From NCBI GenBank assembly GCA_014208095.1, contig JACHMT010000002.1:868001-932000 (forward strand): DNA of 64,000 nucleotides, read 5' to 3'. The stretch comes from Actinospineispora eucalypti. Lineage in GTDB: Bacteria; Actinomycetota; Actinomycetes; Mycobacteriales; Pseudonocardiaceae. Below are positions 1 through 8,102 of this stretch, in pieces; positions within the stretch are counted from its first letter, which is position 1, and every line of letters starts with the position of its first letter. Made by a program: the position numbers and the translations under genes. The notes under the pieces were generated by a model, which did not search any database, was not told where the DNA came from, and worked only from the letters and a program-made list of their open reading frames with translations.

Positions 1-53
1 ACCTTGGGGAACCGCCGCCTGCTGACTACGCTCCGTTACCAACGCGACGGGAG

Positions 54-974
54 CTACGACACGAATCTCCGGCTCGGGAGATTGGTGCGGTCCGCGATGA
101 GCCGGTCTTGGCCTTCCGGCGGCGTGCCGCCCAGCCACGGCAGCGCCTGGCCGAACCGGATCAGCTCGCCGTAGAGCTCCGGGTCCACGTCGTCCCGGAA
201 CACCACGTCGAGCACCTTCGCGGCCGCCTCGTCCGGCGTCTGCACCTGGCTGAAGTCGTCGAACCACGGCCGCGAGGCCTCGGTGTCCACCAGGCCGGGG
301 CACACCGCCGCCACCAGCGTGTTCTCCCGGAGGTCGACGTCCCGGCGCTCCCGGGCCACCGCGCGCACGGCGGCGACCTGGGCGACCTTGGACGGCACGT
401 TCAGCCAGCGCGGCCAGCCCCGTTCCCGGGCGTCACCGGCGTGGATCGCCGCCCGCCAGGCCCGCACGGCCGCTTCCACCTCGTCCAGCGTGGCGTGCTC
501 GAACAGCGGGCGCAGCCGGGGATCCAGGTGCCCGAGCATGCCGAACCGACTGGCCACCACCAGCAACCGCCCGCCGGGGCGCAGTACCGGCCCGAACGAG
601 CGAAGGACGGCGTGCGTGCCACCGTTGGCCACCGCGATGAACTCGTCGGCCTGCTCTTCCTGCGGCCGGTCCGGGGTGATCCGGGCGCCCGCGTTGGACA
701 GCACGATGTCCACGGCGCCGTGCCTCCGGCGCAGCTCCTCGGCCAGCGCGGCGACCGCCGCCGCGTCCGTCACGTCCAGCACCCGGCCGGTCACCCCGGC
801 CGCCCGCCCCGGCGCGCCCGACGCGCGCGCGGCCGCCTCCGCGACCCGCCGAGGGTTGCGGCCGGTGAGCAACACCAGGTCGTCCGGCCCCAGCCGCGCG
901 GCCAGACCGGTGGCAAGCGCGTAGCCGATGCCCTGGTTGGCGCCGGTTACCAGCGCGATGCGTTGATCGGTCAT
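54..974 (-). CDS. SDR-family NAD(P)-dependent oxidoreductase
   Basis: The protein is about 306 residues. It opens with the Rossmann TGxxxGIG glycine motif (TGANQGIG), has the NAG motif (SNAG, about 95 residues in) and a later substrate-side segment. Length and layout resemble carbonyl-reductase-like SDRs that take a bulky carbonyl substrate. The usual YxxxK is not obvious; a PSKVAQVAAVRAVA segment occupies its place, so catalysis may be altered. I chose the ATG at 974 rather than the upstream one because the protein then begins directly at the Rossmann strand, and a TAGCGT -10 box (982-987) lies 7 nt upstream, which fits a leaderless transcript. Substrate unknown. Confidence 0.85.
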   Translation of the reverse strand: MTDQRIALVTGANQGIGYALATGLAARLGPDDLVLLTGRNPRRVAEAAARASGAPGRAAGVTGRVLDVTDAAAVAALAEELRRRHGAVDIVLSNAGARITPDRPQEEQADEFIAVANGGTHAVLRSFGPVLRPGGRLLVVASRFGMLGHLDPRLRPLFEHATLDEVEAAVRAWRAAIHAGDARERGWPRWLNVPSKVAQVAAVRAVARERRDVDLRENTLVAAVCPGLVDTEASRPWFDDFSQVQTPDEAAAKVLDVVFRDDVDPELYGELIRFGQALPWLGGTPPEGQDRLIADRTNLPSRRFVS

Positions 975-1055
975 GGCACCGACGCTAGGCGCGCGAAAGC
1001 CATGCGACCAACGAAAGAACCGCACACCGGGCATGCGTCGACCGCATGCCCGAGC

Positions 1056-1628
1056 TCACTTGGGCAGTGTGCCGAATGTGCTGCTCATCGACGATGCGGC
1101 GGCCTGTGCGCGGCGGCAGGCGACCACGTGGTTGATGCCCTCCTGGCCCGGTCCGCCGTACTGCACCCACAGTGTCCGGTCGGGCGCGACCGTCACCAGG
1201 TACACGCAGTACGCGTTCTGGTCGAGGCCGGCCGGCTGGTACTCGACGGTCGGCCGGTTGTTGATGGCCGGGGCGGGGCTGCCCGCCGGCGTGGCGCCGT
1301 GCAGCACCTTCGCCAGGTACTCACCGCCCCACGGTTGTCGCGCGATGCTGCGCCACAGGCAAGTCACCTCGCCACCGGAGGAGTTCTGCGTCCCGGGGTT
1401 GACCCCCAGCTGCCGGCGCTGCGCACTGGTGAGCAACGCGCAGGGTGCATCGGCCTGGCTCACGGCCGGCACCGCCGGCACCGATGCGCCGGCGGCGGTG
1501 GTGTCGGTGGCCGAGGCCGAGGGGGCCGCCAGTCGCGCGGACAACGCGCCCACCCCGGCGGCGAGCGCCAGGCCCAGGACAACCAGCAACCATCGAGCGG
1601 AACCGTGCCGTACCCGAGACGACCACAT
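1056..1628 (-). CDS. DUF3558-like secreted or membrane-anchored protein
   Basis: About 190 residues. Residues 10-32 form one hydrophobic segment (LLVVLGLALAAGVGAL) followed by an Ala/Thr/Ser-rich stretch, as in an exported anchored protein. The rest has the DUF3558 pattern: an early Cys in CALLTSAQ, a CLWR Cys in the middle and a late VVACRRA Cys. DUF3558 proteins are common actinomycete cell-envelope lipoproteins of unknown role; this one has no lipobox, so it would be held by its N-terminal helix. I used the ATG at 1628 because the longer reading adds a polar, non-signal N-terminus. Confidence 0.7.
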   Translation of the reverse strand: MWSSRVRHGSARWLLVVLGLALAAGVGALSARLAAPSASATDTTAAGASVPAVPAVSQADAPCALLTSAQRRQLGVNPGTQNSSGGEVTCLWRSIARQPWGGEYLAKVLHGATPAGSPAPAINNRPTVEYQPAGLDQNAYCVYLVTVAPDRTLWVQYGGPGQEGINHVVACRRAQAAASSMSSTFGTLPK

Positions 1629-1830
1629 ACCGGTAAGTAAACCCCTACTCGGCCCACCGAGCGGATCTTGACACGCGGTCGGCGGGAACTCCTCGCCCAA
1701 GAACCACCCATCAACGGTATTCCGGAATAGCGACCGGTTTCACCGTCAATCGAGAATCACGACCGCGGGAAATGCGGGAACAAATGTCTGAATATGGCTG
1801 TGACCTGCATGTACGAGCCCAGAGCGGACC

Positions 1831-1902
1831 TCAGGTAAGGAGGCTCAGCATGCTCCAGATAATGGTCACGCCGATCACGATCATTCCGAGCACCTTCGCC
1901 AT
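1831..1902 (-). CDS. Possible 23-residue hydrophobic peptide
   Basis: A 24-codon reading frame with an ATG at 1902 and a purine-rich GGAGAGGTG about 7 nt upstream. After MAKVLG the peptide is nearly all hydrophobic (IVIGVTIIW, then SMLSLLT), enough for one membrane-spanning helix. It lies in an otherwise gene-free 441-bp stretch (1629-2069) between the DUF3558-like gene and the LLM oxidoreductase, in a slightly less GC-rich context. Function unknown. Such tiny frames arise by chance, and only the ribosome site and the uniform hydrophobicity support it. Confidence 0.4.
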   Translation of the reverse strand: MAKVLGMIVIGVTIIWSMLSLLT

Positions 1903-2069
1903 TGCGGCACACCTCTCCCGTGAACATCTTTGGCACGCAAGAACGGTTCCGGCCGAGACAGCCTGGCCACCAATTACAGTAGAGGGACGCTCCCGCGCCA
2001 GCCTGGTGCGGACACACGAAATCGGCATGCCGGTTTGTGCCGGCAGCACGAACCCGCCAGTAGGTCCGG

Positions 2070-3500
2070 CTACCCCCCGGCCGGGCCGAACCGGTGGCGG
2101 GCCCCGGGGTGGTCCTCGGCCAGCAGCGGCCCGGGTGCGGTGCCCAGGTTCTCCCGCAGCGTCGCGGCCCGGGGCTCGCGCAGCCGGCCCCGCGCCCGCA
2201 GCTCCGGCACCACGTGTTCGACGAAGTCCACGAAGGTGCCCGGGGTGACCGCGTAGGCCAGGTTGAACCCGTCCACGTCGGCCTCGGCTACCCAGCGCTC
2301 CAGCTCGTCGGCGACCGCCGCCCCGGAACCGGTCACCACCGGCCCCCGGCCGCCGATGCCGATGAACTCGGCCAGCTCACCGATGGTCCACTCCCGATCC
2401 GGGTCGGCGGTGGTGAACGAGGCGAGCGCCGAGCGGTTGGCATCGGTCCGCACGTACTCCAGCCGGTCGGACGGCTCGGCGCCGGCCAGGTCCACCCCGG
2501 TCCAGCCGCCGAACAGCGCCATCGCGCCCTCGGTGTCCACGTGCCGCAGGTAGTCCTCGTGCTTGGCCCGCGCCCGCGCCCCGGTGTCGGCGGTGATCGG
2601 GGTGAGCATGGCGAACACCTTGATCGACCGGGCGTCCCTCCCGGCCGCCGTCGCCGCCGCCCGGACCGCGTCCACCGCGCGGCGGACCACGGCCGGGTTC
2701 GGCCCGTTCACGAACACCGCCTCGGCGTGCGTGCCGGCGAACCGGGTGCCCCTCGGCGACGCGCCGGCCTGGAACAGCACCGGGGTGCGCTGCGGCGAGG
2801 GCTCGCACAGGAAGGCGCCGGGGACGTCGAAGTAGCGGCCCTTGTGCTCGATGTCGTGCACCTTGGACGGGTCGGTGAACACCCGGCCGGCCGCGTCCCG
2901 GCGCACCGCGCCCGGCTCCCAGGAGCCTTCCCAGAGCTTGTAGCAGACCTCCAGGTACTCCTCGGCCATCTCGTACCGCTGGTCGTGCGGCATCTGCGCG
3001 GCGCGGCCCAGGTTGCGGGCCGCGCTGTCCAGGTAGCCGGTCACGATGTTCCACGCCACCCGGCCCTTGGTCAGGTGGTCCAGCGTGGACATCCGGCGGG
3101 CCAGCGCGTAGGGCTGCTCGTAGGCCAGCGAGACGGTCACGCCGAAGCCCAGCCGAGAGGTCACCGCCGCCATCGCCGGCACCGCCAGGATCGGGTCGTT
3201 CACCGGCACCTGGGTGGCCGCGCGGACCGCCGCGTCCCGCGAACCGCCGTATACGTCGTACACCCCGAGCACGTCGGCCAGGAACAGGGCGTCGAACCCG
3301 CCTCGCTCCAGCAGCCGGGCCAGGTCGGTCCAGTACTCCAGGTCCTTGTACCGGTGGCCCTGGTCGTCCGGGTGGGTCCACAGCCCGGCCGACTGATGGC
3401 CGACGCAGGCCATGTCGAACGCGTTCAGCAGGATCGGGCCATGGCTCCCGCGTGCGCCGAACTGGGCGCCCGCTCGGCCAGCGCGTTCCGCGCTAGTCAT
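2070..3500 (-). CDS. LLM-class flavin-dependent monooxygenase (NtaA/SnaA/DszA type)
   Basis: 476 residues as drawn, typical of the NtaA/SnaA/DszA (SoxA) branch of bacterial luciferase-like monooxygenases, which use FMNH2 from a separate reductase to attack substrates such as nitrilotriacetate or dibenzothiophene sulfone. Family hallmarks: LLNAFDM near the start, GHQSAGLWTHPDDQ, WNIVTGYLDSAARNLG in the middle and VLFQAGASPRG. The ATG overlaps the stop of the upstream MHS transporter (ATGACTAG), suggesting coupling and a shared substrate. The first ~18 codons are encoded by a dispersed hairpin repeat (3447-3496), so the ancestral start was probably nearer residue 22; no ATG exists there. The substrate cannot be read from sequence. 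Confidence 0.88.
   Translation of the reverse strand: MTSAERAGRAGAQFGARGSHGPILLNAFDMACVGHQSAGLWTHPDDQGHRYKDLEYWTDLARLLERGGFDALFLADVLGVYDVYGGSRDAAVRAATQVPVNDPILAVPAMAAVTSRLGFGVTVSLAYEQPYALARRMSTLDHLTKGRVAWNIVTGYLDSAARNLGRAAQMPHDQRYEMAEEYLEVCYKLWEGSWEPGAVRRDAAGRVFTDPSKVHDIEHKGRYFDVPGAFLCEPSPQRTPVLFQAGASPRGTRFAGTHAEAVFVNGPNPAVVRRAVDAVRAAATAAGRDARSIKVFAMLTPITADTGARARAKHEDYLRHVDTEGAMALFGGWTGVDLAGAEPSDRLEYVRTDANRSALASFTTADPDREWTIGELAEFIGIGGRGPVVTGSGAAVADELERWVAEADVDGFNLAYAVTPGTFVDFVEHVVPELRARGRLREPRAATLRENLGTAPGPLLAEDHPGARHRFGPAGG
3447..3496 (-). repeat. Two-hairpin dispersed repeat, copy 1
   Basis: Two tandem inverted repeats: GCGCC-gaactg-GGCGC and AGCGCG-ttc-CGCGCT, ending CTAG. The CTAG supplies the TAG stop of the MHS transporter, and the rest is read as the N-terminus of the LLM monooxygenase. 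Other copies are at 5117-5144 (half), 16405-16454 and 43761-43809. Confidence 0.8.
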
Positions 3501-4818
3501 GCGGGCGCTCCCCCAACCCGGCCCGGTGCGTCTCCGGGGCCAGCCAGGCCGAGGCGATGGTCAGCGCGGAGAGCACCAGGAAGTACCCCCAGATCAACCA
3601 CGGCCGCCCGCCTCCGGCGAGCAGCAGCGCGGCGGCGACCAGGGGCGCGGTACCACCGGCGAGGACGGAACCGAACTGGTACCCGATGGACGAGCCGCTG
3701 TACCGCACACCGGTCGGGAACAGCTCGGCGAACCAGGCCGCCTGGGGGCCGTACATGGCGTCGTGGAAGACATTCACGACGACCACCATCGCGATCACGA
3801 TCAGCGCTGTCGAGCCGGTGTCCAACACCAGGAAGAACACGCCGAGGAAGACCGCCGCACCGATCGCGCCGCCGAGGTATACCGGCCGCCGGCCCACCCG
3901 GTCGGACAGGATCGCCCAAGCGGGCGTGCTGACCAGCCCGATCGCCGAGGCGACGATCACCGCGGTGAGCCCGGCGCCGGGCTCGGCGACCTTGCCCTGG
4001 GTCAGATAGGTCAGCGCGAAGGTAGTGCACAGCACGTACAGCGCGTTCTGCGACATACGCATGCCGGCGGTCAGCCAGAGGTTGCGGCGCTGCGTGCGGA
4101 CCACCTCCAGCAGCGGCTGCCGGGCGATCTCCGCCCGCTCGCGGGCCTGCCGGTACAGCGGCGGGTCCTCCAGGCTGAGCCGGATCGCCAGCCCGACCAC
4201 CACCAGCACCAGGCTGAGCAGGAACGGCACCCGCCAACCCCAGTCCAGGAAGGCCTGCTTGGGCAGTGAGCCGTTGGCCAGCGCGAACGCGCCGGTGGCC
4301 AGCAGCATCCCGGCCGGCGAGCCGATCTGGGGGAAGCTGCCGAACAGCCCGCGCCGCCGGTGCTGGTCCGTGTCCCCGCCGGCCGCGTGCTCCACCGACA
4401 TCAGCACCGCGCCGCCCCACTCGGCGCCGACCGCCAGCCCCTGGGCCAGCCGCATCACCAGCAACAACGTGGGCGCGAGCAGACCGACCGAGGCGTAGGT
4501 GGGCAGCACGCCGATCGCCGCCGTGGCCACCCCCATGAGCAGCAGCGACCCGACCAGCATGGTGCGCCGGCCGACCCGGTCCCCCAGGTGTCCGGCCAGC
4601 AGCGCACCGACCGGCCGGGCGCCGAAACCGGCCGCATAGGTGGCGAACGAGGCGAGCACGCCGGCCGTCGGGTCCACGTTGGAGAAGAACAGCGGCCCGA
4701 AGACCAGCGCCGACGCGGTCGCGTAGAGGTAGAAGTCGTACCACTCGATGGTGGTGCCGACCAGGCTGGCGATGGCCGCCCTGGCCGGCCGGGCCGACGT
4801 TGTCGCCGTCGTGGTCAT
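3493..4818 (-). CDS. MHS-family MFS transporter
   Basis: 441 residues with about 12 hydrophobic segments. The start (ASLVGTTIEWYDFYLYATASAL) is the classic metabolite:H+ symporter (MHS) signature shared with ProP, KgtP and ShiA; the loop 2-3 motif GHLGDRVGRR and the mid-protein repeat LSDRVGRR are present. It should import an organic acid, betaine-like or aromatic compound by H+ symport. It overlaps the LLM monooxygenase, so uptake followed by oxidative attack of the same compound is likely. An AT-rich inverted repeat lies just upstream (4843-4886). Confidence 0.9.
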   Translation of the reverse strand: MTTTATTSARPARAAIASLVGTTIEWYDFYLYATASALVFGPLFFSNVDPTAGVLASFATYAAGFGARPVGALLAGHLGDRVGRRTMLVGSLLLMGVATAAIGVLPTYASVGLLAPTLLLVMRLAQGLAVGAEWGGAVLMSVEHAAGGDTDQHRRRGLFGSFPQIGSPAGMLLATGAFALANGSLPKQAFLDWGWRVPFLLSLVLVVVGLAIRLSLEDPPLYRQARERAEIARQPLLEVVRTQRRNLWLTAGMRMSQNALYVLCTTFALTYLTQGKVAEPGAGLTAVIVASAIGLVSTPAWAILSDRVGRRPVYLGGAIGAAVFLGVFFLVLDTGSTALIVIAMVVVVNVFHDAMYGPQAAWFAELFPTGVRYSGSSIGYQFGSVLAGGTAPLVAAALLLAGGGRPWLIWGYFLVLSALTIASAWLAPETHRAGLGERPHD

Positions 4819-4842
4819 GGTCCCCCTCGGGCCTAGGACTGC

Positions 4843-4886
4843 GCGTCAAATAAAACTAACCTTGGCGATTATGTTTATTTTGACGC
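4843..4886. promoter_or_regulatory. AT-rich inverted repeat upstream of MHS transporter
   Basis: Arms GCGTCAAATAAAAC (4843-4856) and GTTTATTTTGACGC (4873-4886) are reverse complements apart from one mismatch and one shifted base, separated by 16 nt, in the only AT-rich patch nearby. It sits 25-68 bp before the transporter ATG and is a good candidate operator for the transporter-monooxygenase pair. The rest of the 4819-5140 gap holds no convincing gene. Confidence 0.6.
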
Positions 4887-5116
4887 CTCAGACCTGTATG
4901 GATGAGACCGTCATCACGCAGTTCGACGCTCCGACATTCAGGGCATGGTGACCATGAACCAGGCGCCGGCACCGCACCATCCGTCAATCTGGTTGCGTGG
5001 GGGAATCGAGGAACGCAACGGCCCGCCCCAAGTCTCAGACCCCCCAAGGCGGCCCGTCCAGGCCCATCTTTCAAACCGCCGCCTTCGAGACGGAGCCCCG
5101 CACCCGGGCTTCCCGA

Positions 5117-5144
5117 CTCGGCCGGCGAGCGCGTTCCGCGCTAG
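5117..5144 (-). repeat. Two-hairpin dispersed repeat, half copy 2
   Basis: Only the TAG-proximal hairpin is kept: AGCGCG-ttc-CGCGCT followed by CTAG. The CTAG again forms the stop codon of the adjacent minus-strand frame (5141-5413). Confidence 0.7.
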
Positions 5145-5413
5145 AGATTGGCCGGCACCACCGGGTGGGACCGGCCGAACTGGCAGAGGCCGACGCGCGC
5201 CCAGGGCATCGGCGGGGTCTGTGCGCTGGCGAACGAACCGATCTCCACCCAGCCGCTGCCGGTGGCGGTGCGCACCAGCTTCCGCCTCCGGGGCAGCTCA
5301 CCGAGGCAGACCACGGCTAACACCGGCGGTCCCGGATCCGCGTCGACACTCGGTTGCCATTGCCCACCCCGACGCCGAGGCCGGGTGGGCAGCCCACAGG
5401 GACAGTCGATCAT
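5141..5413 (-). CDS. Hypothetical 90-residue protein
   Basis: Unrecognised. The 90-residue product starts with a Cys pair (MIDCPCGLP), has a basic stretch (RRRKLVRTATGSGW) and a Trp/Phe-containing C-terminal half. Codon usage is G/C-ending, like real genes here. It follows the XRE regulator in the same direction, 62 nt after its stop, with a perfect 16-bp palindrome (5448-5463) between. The small partner of actinomycete XRE regulators is often a DUF397 protein, but this does not look like DUF397. Its stop codon lies in dispersed repeat copy 2. Confidence 0.5.
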   Translation of the reverse strand: MIDCPCGLPTRPRRRGGQWQPSVDADPGPPVLAVVCLGELPRRRKLVRTATGSGWVEIGSFASAQTPPMPWARVGLCQFGRSHPVVPANL

Positions 5414-5447
5414 TCGCGGGACCGTATGCCCGTGGCGTGACCAGCTT

Positions 5448-5463
5448 GTTGCCAAGTGGCAAC
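5448..5463. promoter_or_regulatory. Perfect palindrome between XRE gene and small gene
   Basis: GTTGCCAAGTGGCAAC has perfect 7-bp arms around AG. It lies 35-50 nt before the ATG of the 90-residue gene and just after the XRE gene. With no T tract following, it is more likely an operator than a terminator. Confidence 0.5.
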
Positions 5464-5475
5464 CGAGAATCACAC

Positions 5476-6750
5476 CTATGAAACTCCGAGCCGGTTCTTC
5501 AGCGACGTGAGCACCCAGGCCGGCCGCTTCGCCCTCCGGTCGACCGTCTGCACCACATCCCGGGCCAGGGGGTCGTTGCGCACCCGGATCGGGGCCAGCC
5601 GGTCGGCGGTGTCCAGCGCGTGCAGCGCCTGCTGGTCGTGCGCGCCGCCGGCCTGGGCCCACGCCCTGGCCAGGTCGAAGTGCACGTAGGCGGCCCGGCC
5701 GTTGCTGCCGAACACGGAGAGGTCGAGGGGGCTCCTGGCCAGCCGCCGGGCCACCGCCGGGCCGTCGCCCGCCTCCACCGCCAGCCCCAGTTCCCAGGCG
5801 GCCACGTTGGTCGGGCCGAAGTGGTAGCGCAGGGTGTTCCGTTCCCCGGTGTGCGCGGCCAACGACCGGGCCTCTTCCAGGTGCGAGCGCACCTCGGCGC
5901 CGTCGCCGTCCTTGGCCGCGAGCAACGCGGTGGTCAGGTGCAACATTCCCCGGGCCTCGGCGGCGCCGGTCTCCCGCTCGGTGGGGCCGGGCAGCGCGGC
6001 CAGCCGGTCCAGCGCGCGGGCGCAGACCAGGCCGCTGCGCCGCCGCGCCCGCACCCCGAGCAGCGCGCTGCTCAGGCTCATCTCCATGAACGCCGCCAGG
6101 TCCGGCCGGTCGGCCAGCCGGGCCGCATCCACCCCGCGCTGGGCGGCGGCAGCGGCCAGCTCGGTCCGCCCGGTCCGCTTGGCCAGGATGTACGCGACCT
6201 TGCACACCTCGACCAGCGCCACCAGTGCCCGTTCCCGGTCCGCCCCGGTCCCGGTAGCCGCGTGCACGTGCAGGTCGACCAGCAGGTCCGCCAGGTCCCG
6301 GCCGGCGGTGCCGTAGCGGGCCTCGTCGGCGCAGTAGTGCGCCCGGGCGGCCCCGGCCACCAGGTCGGCCAGCGGCGCCGGCGGGAGATCGGGCACGTCG
6401 TCCAGCGTGGCGTCGTGCAGCGCCCGGCAGACCTCCGCGACCACGGCTTCCAGCTCGGCGTGCCGGTACTCGCGCAGCGGGTACAGCTGGCCGGTCAGGT
6501 CGGCGACCGAGCAGGACAGCGCGGACGCCAGGTCCTCGAGCAGGCCCACCCTGGTGAAGGCCCGTTTGCCGTTCTCCAACCGGGACAGGAAGGACTTGTG
6601 GATGCCGGCGAGGCCGGCCGCCGCCTCCACCGACATGCCCCGTCGGTTCCGGATCCGTCGCACCCGCTCGCCGATGGCCCGGTCCTGCGCCGATACGCCG
6701 GCATGGGCCACCGTCGTGCCATCCCCCGATGTCAACACCGCGCGGACCAT
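5476..6750 (-). CDS. XRE-family regulator with C-terminal TPR-like domain
   Basis: About 424 residues. The HTH_3 domain spans roughly residues 20-75 (GERVRRIRNRRGMSVEAAA then IHKSFLSRLENGKR). The remaining ~330 residues are Ala/Leu/Arg-rich helical hairpins (ALVALVEVC, AAAAQRGVDAARLADRPDLAAFME) as in the actinomycete XRE-plus-TPR class, whose helical part is thought to sense a peptide or partner. It lies 23 bp downstream of the BldM-like gene in the same direction and could be cotranscribed. I chose the ATG at 6750, preceded by GGTGGG. Confidence 0.8.
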   Translation of the reverse strand: MVRAVLTSGDGTTVAHAGVSAQDRAIGERVRRIRNRRGMSVEAAAGLAGIHKSFLSRLENGKRAFTRVGLLEDLASALSCSVADLTGQLYPLREYRHAELEAVVAEVCRALHDATLDDVPDLPPAPLADLVAGAARAHYCADEARYGTAGRDLADLLVDLHVHAATGTGADRERALVALVEVCKVAYILAKRTGRTELAAAAAQRGVDAARLADRPDLAAFMEMSLSSALLGVRARRRSGLVCARALDRLAALPGPTERETGAAEARGMLHLTTALLAAKDGDGAEVRSHLEEARSLAAHTGERNTLRYHFGPTNVAAWELGLAVEAGDGPAVARRLARSPLDLSVFGSNGRAAYVHFDLARAWAQAGGAHDQQALHALDTADRLAPIRVRNDPLARDVVQTVDRRAKRPAWVLTSLKNRLGVS

Positions 6751-6773
6751 ACGCCCACCGATCGTGGACGCGA

Positions 6774-7370
6774 TCAGGTGACCAATCCGTAGCGGAAGCC
6801 GTGGGCGACCGCCTGGGCCCGGTCCTTCGCGCCCAGTTTGCGGAACAGCCGGCGCGCGTGGGTCTTCACCGTGTCCTCGGAGAGGAACAGCTCGTGCCCG
6901 ATGCGGCCGTTGCTCTTGCCCTGGCTCATGCACGCGAGCACCTGCAGCTCGCGCTCGGTGAGCTGCACCTTCAGCCCGGCGTCGCTGGGCCGAGGGATGG
7001 CGGCCTCCCCGGTGAGCCGGTCGGCGAGCACGTTGGTCACCTCCGCGCCGGAGGACTCCCAGCGCAGGTAGCCACGGGCGCCGCCGGCGATCGCCGCCGC
7101 GATGCCGGTGACGTCCTCGGCCGGCCCGAACACGATGATGTCCGCGCGCGGGTGCGCCGCGCTGAGCCGGCGGGTCACCTCCGTGCCGATCCCCGTGCCC
7201 TGCTGGGTGCCCACCAGCACCAGGTCGGCGGGCTGCCGGAAGTACGTGGCCAGCAACTCGTCGTCGTACGCGACGCAGTCGATGCGCCGGACCCCGGGCA
7301 CCGCCGACATGGCCCGCGCCAGTCCCTCGCAGACCCCGCGCCGGTCGTCGCAGATCAATACCGCTGTCAT
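6774..7370 (-). CDS. BldM/WhiI-type atypical response regulator (LuxR HTH)
   Basis: 198 residues: a receiver-like domain (MTAVLICDDRRG to about residue 120) and a C-terminal NarL/LuxR HTH (LTERELQVLACMSQGKSNGRIG, then LSEDTVKTHARRLFRKLG). The ending DRAQAVAHGFRYGLVT is characteristic of BldM/WhiI-like orphan regulators, which control development in streptomycetes. At the phosphorylation position the sequence reads LVLVGTQQGTG, without the usual Asp, so it probably works without phosphorylation. No kinase gene is adjacent. The start has GGGGGAAGG 7 nt upstream. Confidence 0.82.
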   Translation of the reverse strand: MTAVLICDDRRGVCEGLARAMSAVPGVRRIDCVAYDDELLATYFRQPADLVLVGTQQGTGIGTEVTRRLSAAHPRADIIVFGPAEDVTGIAAAIAGGARGYLRWESSGAEVTNVLADRLTGEAAIPRPSDAGLKVQLTERELQVLACMSQGKSNGRIGHELFLSEDTVKTHARRLFRKLGAKDRAQAVAHGFRYGLVT

Positions 7371-7500
7371 GGCAAACCTTCCCCCTTGTCCCCGTTGTCC
7401 CCGCGATCGGCGACACCGCACCCACGCCCGTCCCCACGGGCGATCAAATGAGGTCTTTCCTTACCGGCCTGGCCGGTAACCTGGGCGCTCCGGCGCCGCG

Positions 7501-7899
7501 TCAGCCCGCGAGCGCGCGAACGGCCAACGGGTCGAACCCCGGCCGCCCGGCGGTCTGGGCGCGTTCGTGCATGCGGCGGCGCAGGTGCAGGACCGCCCGC
7601 TCGCCGTCCGCCGTCGGCACGTCCCCGATGACCGCCGTGGTGTCGATGTCCGCCACCACAACCGAGCCTCGCGCCTCACCGGCCAGCCAGTCGGCCCGGC
7701 ACAGGCGTTCCAGCGGAATGCCGACGCTGGCCTGGCCGTCCTCGCCCTCGCGCAGCAGCAGCACCCGTTGCGAGGTGACCGCGAGCAGTCCCATGCCCGA
7801 CCGGAAAACCCCGCCGGCCAGGCATTCGACGAGCTCGTCCTCACGCAGGTACGCGCCGAGATAACGCAGCTCAGGCTCCACACAGAGCCGCAACGTCAT
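7501..7899 (-). CDS. PH-like (YokE-type) domain protein
   Basis: 132 residues from the ATG at 7899, which has AGGGA 5 nt upstream. The core (LREDELVECLAGG, MGLLAVTSQRVLLLREGED, IPLERLCRADW) matches bacterial PH-like/YokE domains with their typical TSQRVLL strand. Role unknown, probably cytoplasmic. A TTG at 8013 would add 38 residues, but that stretch is less GC-rich and holds a perfect palindrome, so I regard it as upstream regulatory DNA. Confidence 0.65.
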   Translation of the reverse strand: MTLRLCVEPELRYLGAYLREDELVECLAGGVFRSGMGLLAVTSQRVLLLREGEDGQASVGIPLERLCRADWLAGEARGSVVVADIDTTAVIGDVPTADGERAVLHLRRRMHERAQTAGRPGFDPLAVRALAG

Positions 7900-7920
7900 T
7901 CTGTCCCTGGCAGCAACAAT

Positions 7921-7934
7921 ATCTGATCTCAGAT
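7921..7934. promoter_or_regulatory. Palindrome upstream of PH-like gene
   Basis: ATCTGA-TC-TCAGAT, perfect 6-bp arms, 22-35 nt before the chosen ATG (7899). Candidate operator. It also argues against the longer TTG start. Confidence 0.45.
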
Positions 7935-8102
7935 CCACGCTCTCCCCCGAAAGCTCATGTGATCCAAAGTGAAGCGCGAACGCCTCCCCCGTTACGACGG
8001 GTTCAACGCTCAATATCTGTTAACGTTATTTATAACTTCTCAGAACCGGCCGTTTGCCCGGTGAAACGGGCTTCGGGTTGCCACACGCTCTAGCCTGAGC
8101 CC

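Noticed and set aside
1-53. Open frame running in from the left edge
   Set aside because: Too short to judge and no recognisable motif in either direction.
7935-8013. Extended TTG start of the PH-like gene
   Set aside because: This stretch is lower in GC and includes an operator-like palindrome; the ATG at 7899 has a ribosome site.
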